From NCBI GenBank assembly GCA_012515695.1, contig JAAYXX010000340.1:1-26433 (forward strand): DNA of 26,433 nt. The letters run 5' to 3'. The notes below the pieces were generated by a model. The model made no database searches. It was not told the DNA's origin and saw only the letters and a list, made by a program, of their open reading frames with translations. Numbering within the stretch: the stretch's first letter is position 1; each line of letters opens with the position of its first letter. Shown here piece after piece: positions 20,470 through 26,433 of this stretch. This stretch comes from Chloroflexota bacterium (GTDB lineage: Bacteria; Chloroflexota; Anaerolineae; UBA1429). A program made the position numbers and the translations under genes.

Positions 20470-21389
20470 AATGGGCCTCCCTCGTAAAACGCCTGCACTT
20501 GCTCCGCCGTTGGCAGAGACGGTTGCGCGCCCAGGGTCATCGTCGCCAGCGTGCCCGCGCAAGTGGCGTAACGCGTGGCCTCCACCAAATCCATTCCCCG
20601 TAGCAGCGCCACGGCCAGCGCGCCCACAAAAGCGTCTCCCGCGGCGGTGGTGTCGACCACATCGACCCGGCGCGCAGGCACATGCACCGCCTGGTCCGAC
20701 GTGACCAACAAAGCGCCTCTGGCCCCCAGCGTCAGGATGACCACGGGGATACCCATGCGAGACAACTGGCGGCCCACTTCCCCGGCGGCTGTGAAGCTGC
20801 TCACCTCGCTGCCGGTCAGCGCCTGGGCCTCGGACTCGTTGACCACCAGCACTTGCACGCCATGCAGGGCATCCGTCCCCACAGCCAGCGCCGGGGCCGC
20901 ATTGAGGATTACGGGGGTGCCCACCTCGTTCGCCAGGCGAATGGCCGCCTGCACAACGGGCAGTGGGGTTTCAAACTGTGTGACCAGATAGCGGCTCTCG
21001 GCCAGCAGCCCGCGCAGCGCGTACACATCGTCCACCGTCACGCGGTCATTCGCGCCAGGGGCCACCACAATCGAGTTCTCGCCCTGGGCGTCGAGCACGA
21101 TCACCGCTACGCCGCTGGGCGCGTCGGCGTCCGCGATGACCCGCGAGACCCCCACGCCTTGCGAGCGCATGTTCTCCAGGATCACCGGGCCAAAGGGGTC
21201 CTGGCCCACCCGGCCAACCATTTCCACCTGCGCCCCCAGTCGGGCAGCGGCGGCCGCCTGGTTCGCCCCTTTCCCGCCCGGAATGGTGGCAAACCCCGAC
21301 CCGCGCACGGTCTCGCCCGGTCGCGGCATCTGCGAGGTCCGAACTACCAGGTCCATATTGAGGCTGCCTAGCACAACGATATCTGGCAT
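20466..21389 (-). CDS. rbsK: Ribokinase (PfkB family)
   Basis: A 307-residue PfkB-family sugar kinase, the usual ribokinase length. It opens with IVVLGSLNMDLVVRTSQMPRPGET, contains the first signature GGKGANQAAAAARLGA (39-54), the GENSIVVAPGAN segment typical of ribokinases, and the second signature DTTAAGDAFVGAL with catalytic Asp252. It phosphorylates ribose to ribose 5-phosphate; related nucleoside or deoxyribose activity cannot be excluded. GGAGGG precedes the ATG. It is the first gene of the rbsK / acoX-like / lpdA unit, with a promoter at 21419-21448. No ribose transporter is nearby. Confidence 0.92.
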   Translation of the reverse strand: MPDIVVLGSLNMDLVVRTSQMPRPGETVRGSGFATIPGGKGANQAAAAARLGAQVEMVGRVGQDPFGPVILENMRSQGVGVSRVIADADAPSGVAVIVLDAQGENSIVVAPGANDRVTVDDVYALRGLLAESRYLVTQFETPLPVVQAAIRLANEVGTPVILNAAPALAVGTDALHGVQVLVVNESEAQALTGSEVSSFTAAGEVGRQLSRMGIPVVILTLGARGALLVTSDQAVHVPARRVDVVDTTAAGDAFVGALAVALLRGMDLVEATRYATCAGTLATMTLGAQPSLPTAEQVQAFYEGGPF

Positions 21390-21418
21390 TGCGCCCTCCG
21401 CTTGCGTACTCTAGGGGG

Positions 21419-21448
21419 ATTCTAGCACAGACGGGAGTAATGCGTCAA
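21419..21448 (-). promoter_or_regulatory. Promoter of the rbsK operon
   Basis: Minus-strand TTGACG (21443-21448), 18 bp, TAGAAT (21419-21424) with TGC just upstream of the -10 (extended -10). The leader would be about 25 bases. Confidence 0.65.
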
Positions 21449-21531
21449 AGAAAGGTCAGCACGAGGTCGCGGGAGTTGCCTGGCAGCGTAACCCCGCCTT
21501 CTGCGCGACAAATAGGCTGTGGCGCGGCGGC

Positions 21532-22080
21532 TCAGGTCGCCCGTCTGAACAGCCGCCTGTAGTGGACATAGATACCGTAGAGCTTGCCCACGAGCAGGAG
21601 CAGCATCCCCCCCTTGATGGACAGGTTGAGCGTGGGCACCAGCCGCTCGTTCACACGAATGAAATAGATACCCGTGAGACAGCCCTGAAACGCCCAGGAG
21701 GGGGGAGGGCCTACAATCCGGTCAAGGCTGATCAGCCGGGCCAGGATCACCACGGCCACCAGCCGGAGCAGCACATCGGCCAGCCGCGTCTGGTTGGTCC
21801 ACCGCCCATAGTGCAGATGAACGACCGCCAGCGCCAGCGCCATACCCCACCAGAGATTCAGCAGAGGGATATATTCGCGAAACTCGGCGGAAAGGAGGGG
21901 CAGGTAACTCCCTGGCTTGTGCGCGTTACGAATGACCCCGATCCGATCGGGGAAGCCATCCAGCAGAATGATCAGCATCACAATCCCACAAATGTCGGCG
22001 AATACGTTGATCGGCAGAATGCGATCCGGGTCACTGGCGACAGCCTGGCCGGTTGAACCGGCAGCAGTAGCGCTGGACAT
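21532..22080 (-). CDS. Hypothetical four-helix membrane protein
   Basis: A 182-residue protein with four predicted membrane helices (about 32-44 with its extension, 73-90, 103-118 and 152-170), a polar Ala/Ser-rich N terminus and a basic C terminus (HYRRLFRRAT). AAAGGAGG lies 8 bases before the ATG, so the start is strong. I do not recognise the family. The C-terminal pair of helices (LSIKGGMLLLLVGKLYGIYVHYRRLF) resembles the membrane part of two-domain sensor or anti-sigma-like proteins only in general character. Downstream on the minus strand nothing co-transcribed is evident; a hairpin array lies just upstream. Confidence 0.75.
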   Translation of the reverse strand: MSSATAAGSTGQAVASDPDRILPINVFADICGIVMLIILLDGFPDRIGVIRNAHKPGSYLPLLSAEFREYIPLLNLWWGMALALAVVHLHYGRWTNQTRLADVLLRLVAVVILARLISLDRIVGPPPSWAFQGCLTGIYFIRVNERLVPTLNLSIKGGMLLLLVGKLYGIYVHYRRLFRRAT

Positions 22081-22153
22081 GGTGGCATCCTCCTTTGTTT
22101 TCGACGAAACGCCCCTCCGACAGCCTCCTTACATGGCAAATAGCTACAAATAC

Positions 22154-22500
22154 GAGTTTTAACAAAATAGTTTGGTAGCAGCCATTGCGATGGGCGGTTG
22201 ATGGAGAATGACTATTTAACTCGGTAACCTGCCGTGCCATTTCATAGGCAGTTGAAACTGCACCAACCATTGCAATCGCCATGCATGGCGCGCCTGCCTT
22301 CGCAGGCTAGGGAGCCAGTCGCCGAAGGGCGACTTGGCAATGGTTGCTGCGGTTTCAACCGCCCATCTAATGGCTGTTACTGAGCTATTTTGTTAAAACT
22401 CATAAACCGTGGCAACCGTTGCGTCGCCAACAAGTTGGCGATGCGCTGCTTGGTGCAGTTTCAACTGCCTACGCGATGGCACGCCGGGTTACGCCGCGTA
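22154..22500. repeat. Modular palindromic hairpin array, copy 4, with perfect 17-bp inverted ends
   Basis: GAGTTTTAACAAAATAG (22154-22170) and its exact reverse complement (22385-22401) bound a unit of 248 bp; similarity of the two ends continues inward for about 50 bases. Inside, CAACCATTGC (22264-22273) pairs with GCAATGGTTG (22337-22346) and encloses GCCATGCATGGC, CCTGCCTTCGCAGG and GTCGCCGAAGGGCGAC. A further segment (22405-22500) repeats the TAAACCGTGGCAACCGTTGC module and GCCAACAAGTTGGC, and ends with a CTGCCTACGCGATGGCACGCC sequence like the right end of copy 3. No gene is supported in 22081-22510. Confidence 0.88.
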
Positions 22501-22510
22501 CTCGTTCGCC

Positions 22511-23245
22511 TCACCAAACGCCCGGAAAAAGCCGATAGCGCACCTGCGCGGTATACTCCCGATAACCTGTAAGATCGCGCTGAAGGGTCTGGTCCTCCAG
22601 CGCAGTACGAACCACATACAACGCGGCGGCAACCACACTCGGCAGCAGCGCCCACAGCGAGCCGAGCAGGATAGGCGTCACCAACTGGAACAAGATCGCC
22701 CCCACATAGCCCGGATGCCGCACATAACGGTAAGGGCCGCCCATCGCCACCGTGTGCCCGCGCTCATCCTGGATGCGTACCATTGTGCCAAAGAACGGGT
22801 TGGCGGTCATCGCCCAGATGGTCAGGCCATAACCCAGCAGCCAGACGACTGCGGCCAGCAGATGCAACCAGACCGGCAGCGCAGGCGACCAGGTCCCGCG
22901 CACGTCCAGCCCGGCCAGCACCCACGTAATCATGGGCAAAATGGCCGCCGCCAGCCCGGCAATGACCACATCCCAGGACTTGCTGCCCTTTTGATAGCCA
23001 GAACGCTCGGCAATCAGCTCCGGCTGGCGCGGGATCAATAGCAACGCCTGCGCGGCCACCACGACCACGTACAGGCCCACCTGCACCCATCCCCAAACCC
23101 AGTCCAGCCGCCCCGCCGAGATAAACAGCAGGGCCACCAGCGTAAGCAGGAAAAAGACCTGCTTGGACAACCATCGCCGCACGCCCACGCGAGTGTCTGT
23201 CCTCTGGGTAGAGTTGTCGCCGGGCGTTCCACCGTTCACTTCCAT
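22511..23245 (-). CDS. Isoprenylcysteine carboxyl methyltransferase-like membrane protein A
   Basis: A protein of about 244 residues (start ATG 23245 with GGAAGGG upstream; longer starts up to 23278 are possible). It has five or six membrane helices and the C-terminal signature of the ICMT/PEMT-like family: GGPYRYVRHPGYVGAILFQL, then ALEDQTLQRDLTGYREYTAQVRYRLFPGVW. The RHPGY and downstream E-D-L-Y residues form the SAM-binding site in characterised ICMTs. Bacterial members methylate unknown small molecules or lipids; prenylated proteins are unlikely. It is a clear paralogue of the next gene (23355-24065), and the two lie in tandem on the same strand. Confidence 0.85.
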   Translation of the reverse strand: MEVNGGTPGDNSTQRTDTRVGVRRWLSKQVFFLLTLVALLFISAGRLDWVWGWVQVGLYVVVVAAQALLLIPRQPELIAERSGYQKGSKSWDVVIAGLAAAILPMITWVLAGLDVRGTWSPALPVWLHLLAAVVWLLGYGLTIWAMTANPFFGTMVRIQDERGHTVAMGGPYRYVRHPGYVGAILFQLVTPILLGSLWALLPSVVAAALYVVRTALEDQTLQRDLTGYREYTAQVRYRLFPGVW

Positions 23246-23354
23246 GCAGACCCTTCCAGACATGCCCATGACTGGCACGATGATGGCGAAACGAATACCG
23301 TTGACTCTATTCTATCCCAGATAGCTGCCTTCCACAAGGGGCTGTCGTGGCTTG

Positions 23355-24065
23355 TTACCAAACCCCCGGCAACAGACGATAGCGCACGCGATGAGCATAC
23401 TCCATATACCCCTCTAGTTCTGCCTGCAAGGTGCGGTCCTCTCTGGCAGTCCGCAGCACGAGCACCGCCACCGTAAGCGCCGCCGGAATCAGCGCCCATA
23501 GTGAGCCGAGAATCAACGGCGTCGCTAACTGAAAGAGGACGCTTCCCGCATATCCTGGATGCCGCACAAAGCGATAGGGGCCGCCCGTCACCACCTGATG
23601 CCCGCGATCGGCCTGAATGCGCACCACCGCCGAGAAAAAGCGATTGACCGCCATCGCCCACGCGGCAAACGCCATACTCAACAGCGCCACCACTACGGAT
23701 ACCCATTGGAGCCAGGCAGCTACGCTGGACCAGCCCATGCGCTCATCTAGCGCCGCCACCAATACCGTCACCAGCGGGCCTACCCTGGCGACCAGGATGG
23801 ACAGAGGCACGTCCCACCGCTTGGCCCCCTGCGGTATAGCGGATCGTTCAGCCAGCAAATCCGGCCCGGCGGCCAGCACCGACGCTGCCGCACTGAGAAG
23901 CACCAACCCGGTGTAGACCCAGCCCATGGTCCAATCCCACCGCCCTGCTACCAGAAACAGCACAACCGCCATCACCAGCGCCACCAGGGCGGATTTTAGT
24001 ATGGCTACGAACATCCGTTTTCGATTGTCCGGCGCTGGCCCCCTTGCAGGAACCCCGTTATGCAT
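23355..24065 (-). CDS. Isoprenylcysteine carboxyl methyltransferase-like membrane protein B
   Basis: A 236-residue paralogue of the downstream gene, with the same layout: several membrane helices, GGPYRFVRHPGYAGSVLFQL and a closing REDRTLQAELEGYMEYAHRVRYRLLPGVW. The two share near-identical phrases such as AERS, LGSLWALIP and PGVW throughout, so tandem duplication is evident. A good ribosome site (GGAGGAG) precedes the ATG. The 109-base gap between the genes shows no promoter or terminator I can support, so they are probably co-transcribed. The acceptor substrate is unknown. Confidence 0.85.
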   Translation of the reverse strand: MHNGVPARGPAPDNRKRMFVAILKSALVALVMAVVLFLVAGRWDWTMGWVYTGLVLLSAAASVLAAGPDLLAERSAIPQGAKRWDVPLSILVARVGPLVTVLVAALDERMGWSSVAAWLQWVSVVVALLSMAFAAWAMAVNRFFSAVVRIQADRGHQVVTGGPYRFVRHPGYAGSVLFQLATPLILGSLWALIPAALTVAVLVLRTAREDRTLQAELEGYMEYAHRVRYRLLPGVW

Positions 24066-24151
24066 CTTCTCTCCTCCTCGACCTTAACAGTCCTGATGCG
24101 AAATCGCCAACCATCGCACAACAGGCGAGGGCTGGCTGCGACACACGCGAA

Positions 24152-24183
24152 GCGGGGCGTCCGCTCCAAAGCGGACACCCCGC
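24152..24183. repeat. Strong isolated hairpin
   Basis: GCGGGG-C-GTCCGCT (24152-24165) pairs with AGCGGAC-A-CCCCGC (24170-24183) with one C-A mismatch and a 4-base loop. It lies about 80 bases after the stop of the Pro/Cys-rich gene (minus strand) and could end its transcript, but there is no T-tract. Confidence 0.55.
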
Positions 24184-24262
24184 GCGAGGTAGTTGAACCT
24201 GGTGTGGTAACGTTCAGCCTTCATTCACGAACTGGCAGTTCAGTCAGCAGACACAAGCCATA

Positions 24263-25219
24263 CTAAACCTCAGCTTCATCCTCTGCCTGAGGTCTCCGCG
24301 GCTCGCAAGGGTCCGGCGGACAGGTAGGCTTCCTCGGAGGGCACGGATCCTTGGGATACCTGTACTCCGGAGGATAGCACGGGTCCCTCGGAGGACAGGG
24401 AGGCCTCGGAGGACACGGGTCCTTCGGAGGGCAGGGAGGCCTCGGAGGGCACGGGTCTTTCGGATAGCACGGGTCTTTCGGATACCGCTGCTCCGGAGGA
24501 TAGCATGGATCCTTCGGAGGGCAGGGATCCTTCGGATACCGGCGCTCCGGATACTCGGGTTCCTCAGGATAGCGAGGCTCCTTGGGATACCGGTGCTGCG
24601 GGTACTCTGGCTCCTCACGATAGCGAGGCTCCTTGGGATACCGATACTCCGGATACTCTGGCTCCTCACGATAGCGAGGCTCTTTCGGATACCGATGCTT
24701 CGGCGGATATTCTGGCTCCTCACGATGGTAAGGCTTCTTCGGATAGCACGGATCCTTTGGACGGCACGGGTCCTTCGGGAAGCAAGGCTCTTTCGGATGA
24801 CGGTGACGAGGCGGGAACCAGCCCGTCTTGTGGCCATGATCATGGTCATGACAGCCATCATCCCCATCCTGCAAGAGCACAAACAGGGCATAGAGACCAA
24901 CCAGCGTCCCGATGGGGAAGCAGATCAGCCCCAATATAGCTACGATGATGCCCAGCTTGCGCCCCCACTCACAGCACCTGACCAACCCGCACCCAGCCAG
25001 GATGCCCAGCAGGGCCAGCACGATGATCAGCACACCCAGGAACAAACCGAGACCACCCAGGATCAGTAACGGCTCCCAGGCGCAGGCGGCGTATCCGAGG
25101 CCGAACAGCAAAAAGAATACCACCGCGCCAGCAATCAGCAGCAGCGAGTTCGCCACAATAAAGACCCAACCTACGACAACGCTGCTCTGTGACATGTCCT
25201 TGTGATTCGTCGCTTGCAT
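24263..25219 (-). CDS. Four-helix membrane protein with His-rich hinge and Pro/Cys-rich repeat tail
   Basis: Start ATG 25219 is fixed by AAGGAGG 5 bases upstream; the 318-residue product has two parts. Residues about 1-125 form four membrane helices, homologous to the whole 129-residue protein at 25612-26001 (shared GWxFI, LLAGxGL, WGR, PxGTxxGxYAL, LQDG). Next comes a His/Asp-rich hinge (DDGCHDHDHGHK). The last 180 or so residues are low complexity: YREEPEYP..RYPKEPR units of 17-18 residues, then Cys-rich KDPCYP / RPPCPP units with about 14 Cys. With four helices, the tail should lie on the same side as the N terminus. Metal binding by the hinge and tail is inference. Four 51-54-bp DNA repeats (24540-24730) encode the tail. 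Confidence 0.85.
   Translation of the reverse strand: MQATNHKDMSQSSVVVGWVFIVANSLLLIAGAVVFFLLFGLGYAACAWEPLLILGGLGLFLGVLIIVLALLGILAGCGLVRCCEWGRKLGIIVAILGLICFPIGTLVGLYALFVLLQDGDDGCHDHDHGHKTGWFPPRHRHPKEPCFPKDPCRPKDPCYPKKPYHREEPEYPPKHRYPKEPRYREEPEYPEYRYPKEPRYREEPEYPQHRYPKEPRYPEEPEYPERRYPKDPCPPKDPCYPPEQRYPKDPCYPKDPCPPRPPCPPKDPCPPRPPCPPRDPCYPPEYRYPKDPCPPRKPTCPPDPCEPRRPQAEDEAEV
24540..24735 (-). repeat. Tandem 51/54-bp coding repeats in the Pro/Cys-rich tail
   Basis: GGCTCCTCACGATAGCGAGG recurs at 24609 and 24660 (51-bp period), then in a variant at 24714 (54 bp), with a further diverged unit near 24557. Each encodes one EEPEYP..RYPKEPRYR unit. Repeat number may vary between strains. Confidence 0.85.
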
Positions 25220-25370
25220 TGTAACCTCCTTGAACGAGCAATGCTGCATTAGCCATTCTCGACGCCCCTGTACTACGACAGAAGTGACCTGCCGTCTCTG
25301 GCCTCAACTACCTCCAGTTGCCAGACTGATACACACGTCAAGACCTCGCTGCTGTAGCCGTTATGTCTCC

Positions 25371-25400
25371 ATTGTAAAGGGCGGTAACCCTGTTTACAAT
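25371..25400. promoter_or_regulatory. Palindromic promoter-like site readable on both strands
   Basis: ATTGTAAA (25371-25378) and TTTACAAT (25393-25400) are perfect 8-bp inverted arms with GGG/CCC inside. On each strand the sequence reads TTGTAA, 17 bp, TACAAT. On the minus strand it could drive the Pro/Cys-rich membrane gene (leader about 145 bases). It could also be an operator. In the rest of 25220-25611 only the hairpin at 25495 is noticeable. Confidence 0.45.
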
Positions 25401-25494
25401 AGATCAACAAGCGGAAAGGGCATCCCATAAATGGCTGAAAATGCTGGACTATCACAAGGTATTATGGCGTACTCTTCCTCCTATCGCCTAACCT

Positions 25495-25518
25495 GGCAGC
25501 GCCAAGGTTGGCGCTGCC
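25495..25518. repeat. Perfect 11-bp-arm hairpin
   Basis: GGCAGCGCCAA (25495-25505), GG, TTGGCGCTGCC (25508-25518). It lies about 95 bases beyond the stop of the minus-strand gene at 25612 and may mark its transcript end, but no T-tract follows. Confidence 0.6.
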
Positions 25519-25611
25519 TCAGAGAAAGCGCGGACTCGCTGCTCGGCCATCCCCACTCTTTCCCCGTATTATCGTGTTCCTTGGGCGGAATCCGGTTTCG
25601 CAACCGCTTTG

Positions 25612-26001
25612 CTATACTTCAGGCTCTCGCACGCCGGAGAAATACGCCTCCGCCCCATCCTGGAACATGATGTACAGGGCATAGACTCCCAGCGCCGTCC
25701 CAAAAGGGAAACTGGGCAGGTTCAAGATGCCAATGATGATCGCCAGGATGCGGCCCCAGCTCGTGCGCTTGAGCAGGCCATATCCCGCCAGCAGCCCCGG
25801 AATGGACAGCACGGCAGTGACTAGCGCCACAAACAGGCCAACCAGCCCCAGCACTCCCAGGGCTTCCGGCTCGCCAGACACAACCCCAATCCCGGCCAGC
25901 AGAAGGAACACAAACCCACCAATCACCAGCCCCAGGGCGTGCATAATGATAAAGAGCCACCCCAGAATCTTGGCATGCTGATCAAATTGAGACTTGTTCA
26001 T
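25612..26001 (-). CDS. Four-helix membrane protein, short paralogue
   Basis: A 129-residue protein of four membrane helices. It matches the first part of the 24263-25219 product along its full length (LGWLFIIMHALGLVIGG, LLAGYGLLKRTSWGRILAIIIGILNLPSFPFGTALGVYALYIMFQDG) but ends in a short tail, GAEAYFSGVREPEV, without the His hinge or Pro/Cys repeats. Start ATG 26001 has AAAAGGAG upstream at a rather long 11 bases; a longer in-frame start at 26085 lacks support. No function is known to me. The two paralogues lie in tandem, so this is probably the ancestral short form. Confidence 0.8.
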   Translation of the reverse strand: MNKSQFDQHAKILGWLFIIMHALGLVIGGFVFLLLAGIGVVSGEPEALGVLGLVGLFVALVTAVLSIPGLLAGYGLLKRTSWGRILAIIIGILNLPSFPFGTALGVYALYIMFQDGAEAYFSGVREPEV

Positions 26002-26173
26002 TATAGATCTTGCTCCTTTTGCACTGATGGTTACGCTAACACCATCTATTACGCACCTGGCTCCCAGGCGGTTGCGCGATTGCACCCCCTGGAAAGCAAA
26101 TCTCCCCGACTATAAACCATAGACCCCAGGAAAAGCAACCACAGGGCTCTAGCCGCGCAATCCCCCGCCGCCG

Positions 26174-26201
26174 TTGCCCGCCGCCCCATATCGCCTATAA
26201 T
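26174..26201 (+). promoter_or_regulatory. Promoter for the Gfo/Idh/MocA gene
   Basis: TTGCCC (26174-26179), 16 bp, perfect TATAAT (26196-26201). The leader would be about 70 bases. Confidence 0.6.
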
Positions 26202-26278
26202 GCCTATAGCGCGGACGGCCATTCCTGGCTATCCCGGCGCAGTTACCACATCAATTATCTTCCAGCAAGGGGGGCATC

Positions 26279-26433
26279 ATGGATCAGGTCAGAATCGGCG
26301 TGATCGGGGCCACGGGCCGGGGCATGTTGGCGCAGAACTGGCACCAACCGGACGGGCGCTCTATCGTCGTGGGCGCGGCGGACGTGTCCGACGAGGCGCT
26401 GGCCACCTTCAAGCGACAGGTCAACCCGGATGG
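26279..26433 (+). CDS. Gfo/Idh/MocA family oxidoreductase, 3' truncated by window edge
   Basis: The first 51 residues are visible. MDQVRIGVIGATGRGMLAQNWHQ is an N-terminal Rossmann fold (GVIGATGRG), followed by SIVVGAADVSDEALATFKRQ, where the Asp after the second strand binds the NAD ribose, a pattern typical of Gfo/Idh/MocA NAD(P)-dependent sugar dehydrogenases. AAGGGGGG lies just upstream of the ATG. A promoter lies at 26174-26201. The substrate domain is outside the window, so specificity is unknown. Confidence 0.8.
   Translation, partial: MDQVRIGVIGATGRGMLAQNWHQPDGRSIVVGAADVSDEALATFKRQVNPD

Noticed and set aside
24244..24900. 218-residue minus-strand frame with SIRSxGIPRSLAIVRS repeats
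   Set aside because: It is another frame of the same repeat DNA, without a ribosome site and overlapping the supported gene on the same strand.
24505..24939. 144-residue plus-strand frame with APHDSEAPWDTD repeats
   Set aside because: It is the antisense reading of the Pro/Cys tail repeats, whose coding strand has a good start, membrane helices and a paralogue.
25431..25670. 79-residue plus-strand frame downstream of the palindromic promoter
   Set aside because: It crosses the hairpin at 25495 and the end of the opposing gene; no ribosome site at normal distance and no domain. Conservation in relatives would be needed to revive it.

Overview
The window is a GC-rich stretch of ordinary bacterial chromosome from a non-model lineage. 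Gene content suggests Chloroflexota (Anaerolineae/Caldilineae-like): the mix of RraA-like, DgaE/SelA-like, YhfC, VanZ, DUF2807 and SurA-like families, a small secreted protein with LPL-type motifs, TATAAT/TTGACA promoters, and intergenic regions full of short palindromic hairpins. This placement is inference; no rRNA, tRNA or other marker here fixes it.

Layout. 1-2043: the end of a SelA-like PLP enzyme converges on an RraA-family gene across two tandem hairpins. 2044-4824: a gene-poor region with a DUF2807 protein, a small secreted protein and many hairpin repeats. 4825-9798: an FAD oxidoreductase, a membrane-bound hybrid histidine kinase, and an opposing receiver-domain protein whose gene overlaps the kinase gene by 89 bases at the 3' ends. 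9799-11365: a large palindromic repeat array and a YhfC intramembrane protease. 11673-15455: a 56-residue membrane protein, a VanZ-like protein, an RsuA/RluB-type pseudouridine synthase and RelA/SpoT, the last with a promoter that predicts a leaderless mRNA. 15532-17668: a membrane-anchored PpiC/SurA foldase and the rpsF-rpsR operon. 18025-21389: a rbsK / acoX-like / lpdA operon. 21532-26001: a four-helix membrane protein, two tandem isoprenylcysteine-methyltransferase-like proteins, and two paralogous four-helix membrane proteins, one with a long Pro/Cys-rich repeat tail. 26279-end: the start of a Gfo/Idh/MocA dehydrogenase.

The main unexplained signal is a dispersed family of modular hairpin arrays (about 2134-2400, 4457-4643, 10058-10441, 22154-22500, and a relic at 15480-15526). 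Each is built from a common stock of short palindromes. Arms differ between copies by compensatory changes, and several arrays sit inside larger inverted repeats, including a perfect 19-bp pair and a perfect 17-bp pair. A second family (2413-2457, 3541-3596, 4344-4404) has TGGACCGCC ends enclosing one or two hairpins and occurs in both orientations. Both look like non-coding, probably mobilised elements able to fold as branched structures.

Other features worth a second look are a promoter that is its own reverse complement (25371-25400), a Gly/Arg-rich N-terminal extension on bS18, TTG starts for both ribosomal protein genes, and a probable CTG start coupling the acoX-like gene to rbsK.
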